From Sipunculus nudus (Eukaryota > Annelida > Sipuncula > Golfingiida > Sipunculidae), in NCBI GenBank assembly GCA_026874595.1, contig CM049319.1, forward strand, positions 12,675,601-12,739,600: a stretch of DNA of 64,000 nucleotides, read 5' to 3'. Of this stretch, positions 1-12,132 are shown piece by piece. A program made the translations under genes and the position numbers. Within the stretch, counting starts at the first letter, position 1. Each line of letters starts with the position of its first letter. The notes below the pieces were generated by a model. The model was given only the letters and a program-made list of their open reading frames with translations. It did no database searches and was not told the origin of the DNA.

Positions 1-71
1 AATGAATGTTTCTTTGTTACTCTTTTTAAACAAATGCTAACATACGTTTCTGCATTATATTTTTATTGAAG

Positions 72-164
72 GGGAAGAAAGTCTATTTTGTAACAAACAA
101 CAGCTCCAAAAGTAGAAGTGATTATGTGAAGAAATGTTCTGGATTGGGCATCCAGGCCACAGAG
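72..164 (+). CDS. PGP: PGP exon a (first exon in window)
   Basis: 31 codons, starting phase 0, acceptor AAG before 72 and donor GTTAGT at 165. It encodes GKKVYFVTNNSSKSRSDYVK and continues to the ATE end; the TNNS stretch is the conserved HAD motif II Thr/Ser. The upstream intron carries a plausible branch site TGCTAAC near 35. Confidence 0.92.
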
Positions 165-3100
165 GTTAGTTTGTTTATAGTAATACTTCTGTTTTTGAAA
201 GATGTGTATTCACTCATGTCTGGATTTACTAACTTCACTTGACTCTACACTTTATATCTCAAAATGTTGCTCATAGAGTTTAAAGCCTTTGTGGATATAA
301 TTGTTTTTACAAAATTCATTGTAAAAAAAGCATTTAAAATGACCTGCCAAGTATGTTGTACATATGCTTGAAACACAGTGTTTTCTCCTTGAAACTGACA
401 ACATTTCTTTATAAAATTGTTTGCTTACTCTTTGTACAGAGGTGGAAAAAAGCTTGCATTGGGCATGATCAGTGGTCCAAAATATAAATGTTGTCTGCAA
501 GCCACCTGGTGGCCATACAATGCAACTTCATAAACAATTTATTTTAATTAAATGTTTATTCATTTTATTTGTTCATATTACCTCTCCTTGTTTGGGAGTT
601 GTTGCACTTGTTTAATACCAGACCTTTGGTCGTGCAGTCTTGTTTTGGTAAATAGACAAGAGGACTGTGTTTACTTATACATAGAACCATAATAATGTAT
701 AAAACAGGTGACTTTGAGATGAGTAAGTCTGTGTGACCAGTTGTTCTCCTTGAAAAAAATTATATTCAGTCAAAAACCATGATTAAACACATATCACAGG
801 AAGCGTTTATGTAATTTTAAGAATGGTGACAATAAACCATTTGTTGCATCATACCCCATTGTGTTATTAGGGCCCTGCTTGACAAGCGGTGCCCTGTAGT
901 GATCACCGTGTTAGTCCGTCCTTTAATCCTTCCGTCAGTGACACTTTCTTTCGCACGTGATAACTCGAAAACAACATACGCAGCTTTCCCAAATTCACAG
1001 GGATTATTGGTACCGATGAGGGCTCCAGGCCTATCAAATTACAGTTGGAATTCAAATATGGCTGCCACAGCCTAATCGCTGATTTTTTTTGCACCCAATA
1101 ACTCAACAACAACATATTACAACTTTCCCAAATTCACAGGATGATTGGTACCTATAACGGCTCCTGAACTATTGAATTACAGAATTGTCGGAATTCAAAT
1201 ATGGCCGCCACAGCCCAATCGCTGATTTTCTTATGCACGCGATAACTCAGCAACAATATACTGCAGCTTTCCCGAATTCACAGGGATCATTGGTACCTAT
1301 GAGGACTCCAGACCTGTCAAATTACAGACTTGTCGGAATTCAAATATGGCCGCCACAGCCCAATCGCTGATTTTCTTTTGCTCGCAATAACTCAGCAACA
1401 ACATACTTCAGCTTTTCCAAATTTACAGGGATCATTGCTCCTTTTAAGGGCTCCAGACATATTGAATTACAGACCTGCTCAAAATCAAATATGGCTAACA
1501 GGCTACATTCAGTGATTTTTAATTGCACACATTATTTCAGACATATCTTCTTTAATCCAGCATGATTTTTTCCCTCATGCATATTGATAAAAAACCTGTT
1601 TCTGTTTGTGATATTTTTCAAATTTAACTTAATTTTTCTCCCATATGTAAACTAGTCCAGCACTAGCAGAAACGCGGGGCCCTCTGAGGACCATTGTCCG
1701 ACCACATCTAGTTGTTTATATGTCTTTAATTATCATAAGAATACCATTATGCTGGTAATATGTTTTCCTTCATAGGATTCACTGTCATTCACTTTAAAGG
1801 GGCCTGTTCAGATATCTTTAGTATCTCATAGACAATTCCTTGAGCCTTTTATAAAAATACGCAAGAAAAAAGAGATCCCACTGCACACATGCTCCTTGTT
1901 TTGTTTATATCCACATTTCTATAACATGTAAAGGCCAACCAAAATAAAGCACTTTCATAGGGACATTTGGTGGCAAGTCAGGCAAAGAGGATTTTTGAAA
2001 ACAGTATTTTGCAACTAGTGACCTTTAAGCTTACACACATATACAACCAAACACTTTAGATTATTTGTATTTTCTGTTTGTCAACATTGCTGTGTTTACT
2101 GACAGTCTGTAGATATACAAGCTCATACATCCGTCACAGAGGCAGAGAACTTTCTCTTAACGTAGAGTTCATATATATGTATGCAGAATAAGTCAAAAAC
2201 CACATGAAATTTATAAAAAAAGGTCAGTGGATAACGTGGTTTAAGCTAAGCCTATGTTTATATCTGTAATTCATGTATCATGCTGAAAAAAAAACTTTCT
2301 GAAGGGAACTAGGTTACTCTTTTTAAACAGTGCCTATACGTGAAATGTGGTTGATTTTACCCAGGATGAGATCATAGGAACGGCGTATGTAGCAGCTCAG
2401 TACATCAAACACACGCTTAAGTATGATGGGAAAGTCTACATGGTGGGCGGAAACGGCATCGCACAGGAACTGGACCTTGTTGGTTTGACCCACAATCCAC
2501 CAGGGGTGAGTTGAGTGTTCTTGACCATGCTCGATTTAAATATAATTAGTTTCTGTATCATAATTCTCCAGATTTATGTCAGGTTTTGGCCAAAGATTTC
2601 CCTGGCCATTACAAGACGGTAAGTGCACCCTGTCAAAGTCAGATTGCCTGGTACATAGAACAACATCAGTTGAGCTATAATTGGCAATTCCTTCAACCAC
2701 TGCTTTGCAAAACGTCTTTCCCCAATAATTTACATCTTTAAACATCTCTTATGAAAACGTGCCATATGTTTGGTGAAATGATGGGATTTTCATTTTATCG
2801 ACATGAAATGCAAGTTACGAACCTGCCCAGTTAAAGGCCTACCTGTTGTGACAAGTCTTAATTCAAGTGACACTACCTAATCTGCATTACTATTTCATGA
2901 GTCAATTCGATGCATATGCCTGAGTCTGCAGCTCTTTGATGTAACATTTTCTTTCCATTTAATATTTATGGGTATGTGTGTCATTATGAAAAACTTGCAG
3001 CTCCATTGCTATTTATACATATAAAGTTGGTTACATTCAAATTTGCTCTGGGTACCAGCTGACCTTTGCAGCTGTGAAGTGAAAGTTAAAAGCCCTGGAT

Positions 3101-6100
3101 CACCCGTGCAATGGCCTTTACAACCTCAGGTCAACTAAGCCTTTTGTGACGATATCCACAGTTGTAAACTCCTATATTAAGAACCATAAGTTCACGGTCA
3201 CTTCTCATGGCTTTCAAGCATTTTGGATAACAATGTTAAAAGTTACACTTGAGCATAAAATGTATGATCTGCTTCATAATTTACCTGTATCTCTTTCATG
3301 ATGATCATATTCCCTGTCAACAATATGGCAGCACGCAGGCATTTTGATCAATTGTGCATTGACATATTAGTTAATTTTTTGACAGATCTGGTTCAACATG
3401 GCTGTGGTTACCAGACATCCAAGCCGTTTGAACATAATCACTGATAATGATGAAATTTGGGACTTTCTGGGTATAATCACAATAAAAACCATCAGTGTCA
3501 GTAAATATAATACCAGTAAATTCAATGGTGTTTAATTTCTGTTAACTGACAGGTCAATAAAGCATTCATTATCCCCTTGTTGACTGACATGTAATTTCAG
3601 TAATTCATGCATGTGCCGCACCTCAGTGGTCAGTTGTAACAATTAATTTTTACTTTAAATTCAGTATTTTTACACTTAATTCCATGTTTTTACAGGAAGA
3701 TCCAACTGTGGGGGATGTGAAGGACTGGGCAGGGCTCCAACTTGACCCTGAGGTAGGGTCAAGGTCAAGATATAGAAATGGATTGTTGGAAAATTCACAA
3801 GGATAACATTTATCAAATTACAGTAGAACCTCAAATTTCCTTGTCTAGTTTTTCTAAAATATAAATTGAATTTTACCTCTATTAATCAAAATCTAGAAAG
3901 ACAACATTCAGAAAATATATTTTTCCCAAATTACCTAATGTGACTCTGAGGATAACTTCCTGAGTGGTGTTCACTCATCCATGAAGATATCACAAATGGC
4001 CTGATCAGCGTGTCTAATCAAGCAATGTGCTAATCAGAGCTATATAGTAGCTAAGCCATGATGAGATGCGTTCATCAACTCAAATGTAAGTGTACTGATG
4101 AAACACTGTCACCCTTGTTTTGATCTTTCTATGATTGTTGCTTGCTGATTCTCCATTGGTAAACGCACTAGTATGAGTTCATATCAATGATCTATTCCTG
4201 TGGGATTTACATAGCCATCAATCTTCAGATGTGTTGTTGTAATATAACCCTTTGATGCAATGATGTCGCACATGTGCATCATGCAAGAATATATGTAAAA
4301 TCATTAACATTATTTCCTGTATATGGCAGCACTAGTTAGCCTTTAACAAGTCTGCCATGTGCAAACATTTATTGTGACCACTTTGGCCATAAAACTGTCA
4401 GTTCATTGAATATATAAACGCTGTCCTTGCAAGCTGTATGTACATACAGAAAATTGTAATTTTCTTCAAAAATGGATTTATAATTATTGTAAACAGTTTG
4501 TTATTTTGTTTATATAAATATATAATATTTAGCAAAAATGTTTGTTGAGATGAGGGTACCTGGCATTCTTGACATGCTCACTTATATCTGAAGTAATAGT
4601 AAACATACTGAAAAAATGGTGAAGCTTGCATATCCGTAACCTCAAATATCCAAAAAGAATTTAACGACTCCAAAACTTGGATATTCTAGGACTGCAGTAA
4701 ATTAAATTATAAATTATAACAAAAGAAGTGAAAACCTTAAAGGGAATTTCATTGAAGGAAAATGCATAACTTAAAAATTCCACAAAATTATATCCAATAC
4801 AAACATCTGACAGAATTCATATCCATACATATGTACATTGACATAGAAATTACTTTTCACAATTTAAGGTTCGTTGCGTGTTGGTTGGGTTTGATACACA
4901 GATCAGTTACATGAAGTTTATGAAGGCAGTAAGGTATCTTCGAGAAGTGCCGGGCTGCCATTTCGTCGCCACCAACACTGACTCTGTCCTTCCTATGGGA
5001 GGTGGAACACTCATCCCTGGTGAGTCAAGGATTTGGTCTTGGATCAGAATTTTTTTAAAATAAATAGTTAACCAGCAATCAGATTCTAAGAAATGCAATC
5101 CTTTGCCATGTATTTGCATTCACATATTAGTCCCATATTCATAGGTTCATTCATGCATAAGTGATAAGTACAATAGTGAATATTCCTTTATGACATTTGC
5201 TGAATCCTGATTATGTGCCAGATCCACACCAAAATATAATCAATTCTTCCTTGGCCCCTTCAAGATATGCCCTGAAAATTTCATGAGTTTCCTTTAGTGC
5301 TTGATTTGTGTTGTGAACAAACAAACACACACACAAATTCACACACAAACGGAGGTGAGCACATACCCTCCTGGCAGAGACAGTAAAAAATTAAAGAAAA
5401 GGTAATATGGTTTGTTTGCATGCCAAATTCATAATTAAGTATTATTTTGCATTTTTTCAAAAATAGTCCAAAATTCTTTAACAGAACAGTGTAGCAATAA
5501 TTTTTGTTTTTGCATATTATGAAACATTTGTGTGTATTATAACATGCATAATATTGTCTCAGATCAAATTTTTTGCTTGTGATGTAATAAATGATTTGTA
5601 TAAAGCTTAAGTTTAGATCAAATAAATGCCATTAATGCCAATAAAATCATTTGATAAAGTTTTAAAATTCACACAAACGATCACAGAATGTAAAACTGCC
5701 ATCTCAAAAAAAGCAACAATGGCAAGTCATGTAGAAATTGTGCACACCTGAAAATTAAAAAAAAAATACTTTCAGGGACTGGGTGCATCGTGAATTTTGT
5801 CCAGTTTGGTGCCGGCCGGGAGCCTGATGTAATTTGTGGCAAACCAAATAAACCAATATTTGAAGTTGTACAACAACTGCACAATATAGATCCAGCCAGG
5901 ACTGTCATGATCGGAGACAGGTGAGAGAACATTGTCATGATTTGAGGCAGGTGAGAAAATATTGTAATGATTTAAGACAGGAAAGAATATTTTGCAATAA
6001 TATAAGACAGGTTAGAGAATATTGTAATGGACAGAGACAGGTGAAAAAATGTTTCAATGAAAGTAGGCAGGTAAGAAAATATTACAGTGAACAAAGGTAA

Positions 6101-6935
6101 AAAAATACTGTCATTAAGAGAGTTGGGGAGGTGATGAACATAGTCAGGTGAGAAAATATAGAAATGAACAGAGACAGGTGAGGTAATATTTAAGTGATCA
6201 AATACAGAGAAGAAAGTTATGATTTGGGACAAATGAGAGTTCATTGTTATGTGTATTGTAATGGTTGGAACAGGTGAGAGAATATTTCAATAATTTGGGA
6301 CAGATGAGTGAATATTGTAATGAGTAAGGCCACATAAGAATATTGTAATGGTTAAGGACACTTAAGATTGGGATAAATGGTAGTATTGTAATGTTCTTGG
6401 ATTGATGAGAGATTATTTGAATGCTGAAACAAATTAGAGAATCTTTGAATGTTTTGACTGATGAAGATTATCATGATTAACACAGGTAAGAGAATATTGA
6501 ATGATTTGGGACAGATGAGAGAATATTATAATTGAGAGACCCTGGAGAAACAATGTCATAAAGATTGAGTTAAGCAAGAGAACATTTTAATGATTTGTGA
6601 ATTTTTTAAGGAAGCATTAATGTGATGAGAATAATTATTTAAAGTTATCAAAGCATTTTTCAAAGTGAAATAGTTTTTTTGTCGCATCCTTGAATAAATC
6701 AGCTTGGTGACTGTTCCAGGTAAAAATACAAGTCTTTTTCTTCAGGTTGAACACTGACATCATGTTGGGACACAACTGTGGTCTTCAGACTCTTCTGGTG
6801 CTGACAGGGTTCTCAAGTCTGGCAGATGTCGAACACAACAAAGCCAGCAACTCCATCGAACATCAGAAACAGATACCTCACTACTACATACAGTCTATGG
6901 GAGAACTAGCTAAACTTATGCAAACAACTTCTTGA
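72..6935 (+). CDS. PGP: Glycerol-3-phosphate / phosphoglycolate phosphatase-like (HAD family), 3' six exons; 5' end outside window
   Basis: Cytosolic HAD-superfamily phosphatase of the PGP/PDXP (chronophin) group, with a C2-type cap; family members hydrolyse glycerol-3-phosphate, 2-phosphoglycolate or pyridoxal phosphate. Six exons (72-164, 2365-2505, 3696-3752, 4869-5019, 5776-5920, 6746-6935) join with consistent phases to 258 codons plus TGA. Visible signatures are FVTNNSSKSR (HAD motif II region), the cap segment VLVGFDTQISYMKFMKAVRYL, FVATNTDSVLP, GKPNKPIFE (motif III lysine) and TVMIGDRLNTDIMLGHNCGL (motif IV, Mg-binding acidic pair). The SYMK..KA.RYL and GTGC segments favour PGP over pyridoxal phosphatase. 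The catalytic DxD nucleophile exon, about 50 residues, must lie left of the window. It converges on the BMAL1 gene. One odd feature: intron 5 begins with a 30-bp array copied from the exon/donor junction. PDXP is the alternative name; substrate cannot be fixed from sequence. Confidence 0.93.
440..716 (+). repeat. Dispersed repeat R1, copy 1
   Basis: About 280 bp matching a second copy at 38063-38341 in the same orientation. Shared landmarks in the same order are GGAAAAAGCTTGCAT or similar, GCCACCTGGTGGCCATAC / TCACCTGGTGGCCATACC, ATGCAACT, a TTCATTTTA stretch, GAGTTGTTGCAC / GAGTAGTTGCAC, CTTTGGTC / CTCTGGTC and AGAACCATAA. No terminal repeats were found, so the class is unknown. Confidence 0.7.
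868..1695 (-). mobile_element. Family 5 tandem-core element (pearl/Helentron-like), minus orientation
   Basis: The left edge (868-897) is a hairpin-like GGGCCC...GGTGCCCT end followed by degenerate GTCCGTC/CCGTC microsatellite. It is the reverse complement of the right end seen at 37367-37397. The interior is 4-5 copies of a ~145-bp unit: the segment CAGCTTTCCCAAATTCACAG recurs with variation at about 981, 1119, 1264 and 1409, each followed by ATTGGTACC-like sequence and GGAATTCAAATATGGC. The far edge near 1670-1690 carries GGGGCCCTCTGAGG. Short ORFs here are read through the repeat units and are not genes. Confidence 0.65.
2365..2505 (+). CDS. PGP: PGP exon b
   Basis: 47 codons, phase 0 at both ends, donor GTGAGT. 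It encodes DEIIGTAYVAAQYIKHTLKY, then the KVYMVGGNGIAQELD segment typical of the family. Confidence 0.93.
2506..3695 (+). other. PGP intron, no feature seen
   Basis: Intron of 1.2 kb, AT-rich, with no repeat family or coding segment that I recognise. Confidence 0.75.
3696..3752 (+). CDS. PGP: PGP exon c
   Basis: 19 codons, EDPTVGDVKDWAGLQLDPE, acceptor TACAG, donor GTAGGG. Small but in phase, with the family position between the PPG turn and the VLVGFD segment. Confidence 0.88.
3753..4868 (+). other. PGP intron, no firm feature
   Basis: Intron of 1.1 kb. A segment from about 3822 (ACAGTAGAACCT) to 4700 (GACTGCAGTA) has weakly inverted ends like the TA-flanked MITEs elsewhere in the window, but the match is too poor to call an element. 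Confidence 0.6.
4869..5019 (+). CDS. PGP: PGP exon d
   Basis: 151 nt, phase 0 start, phase 1 end, donor GTGAGT. It encodes VRCVLVGFDTQISYMKFMKA through FVATNTDSVLPMGGG, the C2 cap and the substrate-specificity region. Confidence 0.94.
5776..5920 (+). CDS. PGP: PGP exon e (its 3' junction seeds a tandem array)
   Basis: 145 nt, acceptor TTTCAG, donor GTGAGA. It encodes TGCIVNFVQFGAGREPDVIC, GKPNKPIFE and ARTVMIGDR; the GDR codon for Arg is split by the intron. The last ~20 exon bases and the donor are repeated every 30 bp downstream. Confidence 0.94.
5901..6600 (+). repeat. 30-bp minisatellite built from the PGP exon/5' splice site junction
   Basis: Beginning in the exon, the pattern ATGATCGGAGACAG + GTGAGAGAACATTGTC repeats. 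In exact 30-bp register the junction-like points fall at 5921, 5951, 5981, 6011, 6041 and 6071. Later units drift in length and sequence but keep RACAG+GTGAG and ATTGTAATG-like pieces to about 6600. Several units keep a good donor-like GTGAG/GTAAG. Reading past the true donor meets a stop at once (GAC AGG TGA), so only the exon-proximal donor keeps the frame. Confidence 0.85.
6746..6935 (+). CDS. PGP: PGP terminal exon
   Basis: 190 nt, acceptor TCTTCAG, ending TGA. With the split Arg codon it encodes RLNTDIMLGHNCGLQTLLVL, then TGFSSLADV, then HYYIQSMGELAKLM, ending QTTS. The DIxxGxxxGxxTLLVLTG and PxYYxxS features are typical of the PGP/PDXP C terminus. Confidence 0.95.
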
Positions 6936-8805
6936 TATATTTAGAGAAATATAGTTTTAAAAATTATTAAGTTTTATTGTAGCATATTTTTTTTCTCTTT
7001 TTTTTATTATTGTTTAAGGAGAGGAAAGTTAACAAAGGTAGATGGGCACCTCAGGAACTTTTTGATTTTGTGTATTTAGATTTTTTATATATAACTTTTG
7101 CAGTTAGGGCTCAAAACAGTCTCTGGTACTTGTTCTTGCCATACCTGAGTGACTAATTTTGTTGAAGTTGCAAGACCCTGTAGGCCTCTTCTAGGTCTTT
7201 GTGGTTGTTATTACTGTTTAATGACTAAGGTGCTTTCAAAGAAAGGCCAAACAAAGGCAAATATTGAAACCATTACTAGTAGCTGCTGCCACCTGTTAAC
7301 CAAATGATGAACTTTTTTACCACAACCGATTTTGATGTCCCTTTGATATTTAAATCCTTCAAGGAAGGAATACCAGTTCTCTCATCATTGTAATATGCAT
7401 TGCATAACAGAACCAGAATATGCTATTCAGAACAGAAGTTTCTGCTGATTCAGTTGCAACACTGAATGACTGATTTTATTTTGTAATCTGTAAAAGCAAG
7501 TAATGCCAATAATCAAGCTATCATGGAAGGCTGGGTTACCCAGGAAAAATGTTTTATTCATTCAAGGAAATGGCAGGAGATTATTAGAAAATGGCACAAA
7601 TCAGGGGAAACTGGGGGTCTTTTGACAGGCCCAAAAGACAGACTCTGTAGTCTGGTATATTTATTTCATGTTTTGGACAATATACTCTATGGATGACTGA
7701 CTATGGTATTGTATTTTATTTTGAGAATTCCCACTTTATCTCACTTTGATAAGTATAAATTCCTATTTGCATGCACACCATACATAACAACTAGGGTCTT
7801 TATTTAAATTATAATTCACTTTAAACTTTAGATGTGTAAAACTGAAAAAAATAATGTCAAATTGGTTATTCCAACTTGTTCATCAGGGTACACTCAGGGA
7901 AAATCAAGGAAATTTTTTTATTAAATGCTGGAAACCTTTTTTTCTTTTACTTTGTGAATTTTTTTTGGTCACATATGTATTATAACAGCAGTAGTTATAG
8001 TTACAGTTAGGCATCATCAAAATACAGTTGAAATTTCATGATATTCCATTCATTATTTCAAGTGTAGGTTATTTTTGAGAAAAAACACACAAACAAACCG
8101 GGATGAAAGCATACCCTCCTTTTGGAGGCAAAAATAGTTCTTGACCTAGAAAAAGTCTGTCTTAATAATTATCTTAATAATACTATTAACTTTAAACTTA
8201 ACTATTAAATTAACTATAAACTGTAATGTAAACATGTTGACTAGTGTAAGCAAAAGTAATGACAGATATATTTTTTGAAGACCATGTAGAAGGAAATTGA
8301 TCTCCTTATGTATGTCAATAAATGGATTATGATAGATTTTTATTTGTTATTTCAGAAGGTTTGTCATTGTTTCTTGTTCTTTCTACCAGTGCCATATATT
8401 TTAGGAATAACATTCACAGAAATGCTGGGTAACGGTAACATGATGATCGTAATTCAAAGATGAAAGATATAGTTTTGGTCAGTTTATGTTACAATTAATA
8501 AAAGTGTATCATATGCATTGTTTTACCAGGTTCATTTATTTTAAGTTTATCATTTACATTTGGTATTTACAAAATTCAAAACTTGTAAGAACAAAAATAT
8601 CAAATTGCCTATAAAAAGCCGGATCATGATGCTTGGCAAACTGTGTCACACTATGGGCTAACATTAACTAAGAACTGTAATATTACTGACATTTCTCAAG
8701 TGTTGGTTTTCAGGAACAGTTCAGCCAGACATTTTGTTTAAACTTTTGACAGGTCAATAGCATACAAGTGTATGAAAACTGGATATATCTTGGCACTGCA
8801 GGTGC
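6936..8805 (+). other. PGP 3' UTR / intergenic
   Basis: No coding seen. Candidate polyadenylation hexamers AATAAA occur at 8317-8322 and 8497-8502. Which one is used, if either, is not shown by the sequence. Confidence 0.4.
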
Positions 8806-10541
8806 CATAGTATCGCCAGACAATTACCCCCCCCCCCTTTAAAGAATAGTCCCCCCCCCCCCCATCTTCAGCAGCATATACTGACACTTAGCAAGCAACT
8901 ATGGAACATCTGTCAACTTGAGAAAAAATATTTTTCACCAAATATGGGGGCCAATACAGAGAATCACTCTTATGAAAAGGGGATAAATTAAACTATAAAA
9001 ATGGGAAGGTAGGTGGCACCAACTGTCTGGGTGACGAGAAAACTCCAAGATGGATGTACATGCTTAATTGGAGACCAACAAATTGAAGGACTCCTAAGAA
9101 ACGAGCAGTTTTCATCTAAAACAGATGTACAGATGGACACCACACAAATAAATGGCAGATGGCGCCACCAGTCTTGCATACAGGATGGAGGAGGCCAAGA
9201 TCAATGGTTAATGCACAGTTTCAGACCAATACAGCACACGACTCCTAAGAAAATAGGATTAATTTATTCTACAAAAAAGGGAAGGTAGGTGGCTCCACCT
9301 GTCTGGTCCACGAGAAAATTTTCCACAATTAATAGACATGCAAAATTTAAGGTCAATACCTTGAACCACTGGAGATATGAGCAATTTTCACCCTAAGCAC
9401 ATGTAAAGTTGGACACCATGGCAAAACGATTGCAGATGGCACCACCAATCTTAGGTGCAAGATGGAGGAGTCCAAGATCTATGGATGTGCACAATTTCAG
9501 GCCAATAGGGCAAATCACTCCTCAGAAAAGGGAATTAATTTATTCTACAAAAACGGAAAGGTAGGTGGCGCCACCTGTCTGGTTTATGAGAAAATTTTCC
9601 AAAATGGATGGACATGTCAAATTTCAGACCAATACCTTGAACCACTTGGAGATCTGAGCAATTTTCACACAAACCTCGTGTACAGATGGAAGCCACGGTA
9701 AATGATTGCAGTTTGCGCCACCAGTCTTGAATACAAGATACAGGTATTCAAGATCAATGTACATGCAAAATTTCAGCCCAATATGTCCATAAGTTTTTGA
9801 CTTTGAATGCTTCCAGTAATGTTAAGTGGCAATGATGGGGTATTAAAAGGTATGAAAACAAGACAAAAACAGAAGGTGGCGCCACCAGTCTTCCACAAAA
9901 GACAAAGCTTTCCAAAATCTTCGGTCAATTTGATTTTTGGACCAATCCATGCATCTCTTATTGAGATATTTAGGATTTGTGTGATTTCACCATGTATGGC
10001 AATATTCAAATCAAGGCCACTCTCATAGGAAAGGTGATGACCCCAATTTAAAAATACATCATCCCATAACCAATATCTATGTTAATGCATAATATGAAAG
10101 AAATCTGTCCATTAGTTATTGACTTATAATGCTCACAGTATTGTGGAGTGGCAATGAAAGGGGTATTAAACAGCATGAAAACAAGAAAAGGATAACAGGT
10201 GGCGCCACCAGTTTTATGGTACATGACAACACTATCCAAGATCTTCAGTCAACTTGATTTTTGGGATCAATCCATGCAAGATTTCTTTAGAAATTTAAGA
10301 ATTTGTGTGATTTCCCCCCAAATTGATCTATTCAAGGTCAAGGTCACTCTCCTAGTAAAGGTCATGACCCCATTTTAAATAGGCTATGTCACTGACCCAT
10401 GTCTATGCACATGTCAAGTTTGGTAAAGATCCATGAAATATTTTTTTGTTATCGCATCCAAACAAAATCTCTGTGGCGGCGGTGGTGCAACTGTGCCTAA
10501 ACCATAGTATCTCCAGACTTTGTCTGGCGATACAACAAATT
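8806..10541 (+). mobile_element. Family 4 tandem-core element, copy 1
   Basis: The left end CATAGTATCGCCAGACAA and the right end hairpin (TATCTCCAGAC-TTT-GTCTGGCGATA, 10508-10532) are inverted relatives of each other. The interior holds several tandem unit types. The later unit has a period of ~326 bp (GTGGCAATGATGGGGTATTA at 9821, a variant at 10145). Many units carry the palindrome GGTGGCGCCACC (for example 9567, 9885, 10199). Two poly-C runs lie at 8827-8868. A GC-rich GGCGGCGGTGG stretch precedes the right hairpin. No transposase ORF, so non-autonomous. Confidence 0.7.
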
Positions 10542-11967
10542 AATTCCATTCTTTGCAAAAAAGTGGTCAAATGCAACATACATGATTGCTTATACTGTGA
10601 AAGTACTATAGGTTCAGTTGCAGAAAAACTTAAATTTGCGCATACTGCAGATAAATTAATTATAAATCTCTAAGAACTGCAGGGGTTCTATTGCTATGGG
10701 GGGATATTTTAATAGTCGTGGATTTATAAGAATAGGGACCCTTACTGAATCCCCCCCCTGAAAATAAATTAACGCCACTACTTATGATCACACTCAAACA
10801 GAAAACCAAGACAATTGTCCATGTTATTAACATGTATATTCAACATTTTGCACATACATCTGTGTAAAGATTTGGTACATAGTTTCAGTGCTGCATTTCA
10901 AGGTCATATATAGTCATATCAATACATTTGCTACAATATTAATTATTTACAATCATGGTTGTTTGTGTACATATGACTAATCATATGATATTTTAAGGCA
11001 TATAAACATATAAGAAGTTGGTCACCTGTCTTTGTGCATCCATTTCAGAAGGCAAAACAACTGATATATCCTTCTAAAATACAAACCAACATCCCTAAAA
11101 ATCCTACCCATTTCAAATAATGAGAGGTTACATGCCAAAAGGTCACTTACCTTGACCTGTAAAAGGTCAAGGTCACACTGACAAGGTCAAGGTTAACAAA
11201 TGCTGAGATATGCCACATACAAAGAAGATGCTTATTTGTGGCTACAAATGGAACAACGGTCTGCAATGTAGATGCCAACTATGTATTGTGCACACAGAAA
11301 ACTCATCCTAACCCCAACCTTCCTTAGGTTGTCTTATCAATGACTTTCACATTCAGACTCATTGACCTGAAATGACAGGTCAAGGTCGTTTTGAATGTGG
11401 AAGGTCAAATACTAACAATATGCTATTTAATGAAAAAATGGTCTGAAAGGATTGGACCACTTGTATTCAATACCTGAAGTTTACATCTTAAAATCAGTTG
11501 TATGTGAAGATGTTCTTATACAGGAATAAACTTTCTTGAAATGACCATCATTAGGAAAGCACTATAGAGCATAAATATATCATTATGAATATGAAAAGAT
11601 TCAATGAAAATTTTGGATGAAGAAGAAAACTACTGAGTCGGGAGCTTTGAAAAAAAGGAAAACTACATAAATATGTAAACAACAGAGAAAACTTGTTAAA
11701 CTGGACACCTGGATTTCAACAAAGGAAATGTTCCCAGACATATTTCCCAAAGACAGTTTGTCTAAGTTTGTCCTTTTAGACAAGCAAGAAAAATATGGTG
11801 TAAGAATGTTTCTATAATGAGCTTTAAAATATCACAAAACAATATAGAAACTTGATTTTTATCACTCAAGAAGACTGCAAATAGGTTTTGTCTCTCATGC
11901 ACCTTCTTTAATGGGGATTTATCACTGAACAAACTTCCAAATTTGAAGTACTATCAACTAAAAAAAT
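10542..11967. other. Intergenic, no gene seen
   Basis: AT-rich. Contains a stretch of AAGGTCA half-sites (about 11150-11200, 11375-11410) that resembles the AAGGTCAAGGTCA pieces inside family 4 units, so it may be decayed repeat. Confidence 0.5.
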
Positions 11968-12132
11968 TACAGTGGAAACTGTCTGAGAGACCACCTGTCT
12001 AATAAGACCACCTGTCAGTGAACCAAATGCATTCATATTGATTATAACTGACCTGGCGAATAAGACAACCTGTGATTTAAGACCACTTTTGGCCAGTCCC
12101 ACAGGTGGTCTTATTACACAGGTTTCACTATA
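11968..12132. mobile_element. MITE with TA-flanked inverted ends, copy 1
   Basis: Ends CAGTGGAAACTGTC...AGACCACC and, inverted, TAGTGAAACCTGTGTAATAA. TA dinucleotides flank both ends, as expected of the Tc1/mariner type. The interior repeats GACCACCTGT on both strands, so the element can fold on itself. A relative is at 28713-28897. No coding capacity. Confidence 0.65.

Larger units (their letters stand above)
165..2364 (+). other. PGP intron with two repeat insertions
   Basis: Intron of 2.2 kb between GTTAGT and an ACCCAG acceptor. It holds a dispersed repeat (about 440-716) and a tandem-core family 5 element (868-1695). The rest is AT-rich with no recognisable coding. Confidence 0.8.

Noticed and set aside
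3822-4700. Possible MITE in a PGP intron with ACAGTAGAACCT and inverted TACTGCAGTCCTAG ends
   Set aside because: Terminal match is too weak and no target duplication is visible.
5901-6600. Short evenly spaced repeats resembling a CRISPR array
   Set aside because: Units are contiguous with no unique spacers, derive from an exon junction, and the genome is eukaryotic.
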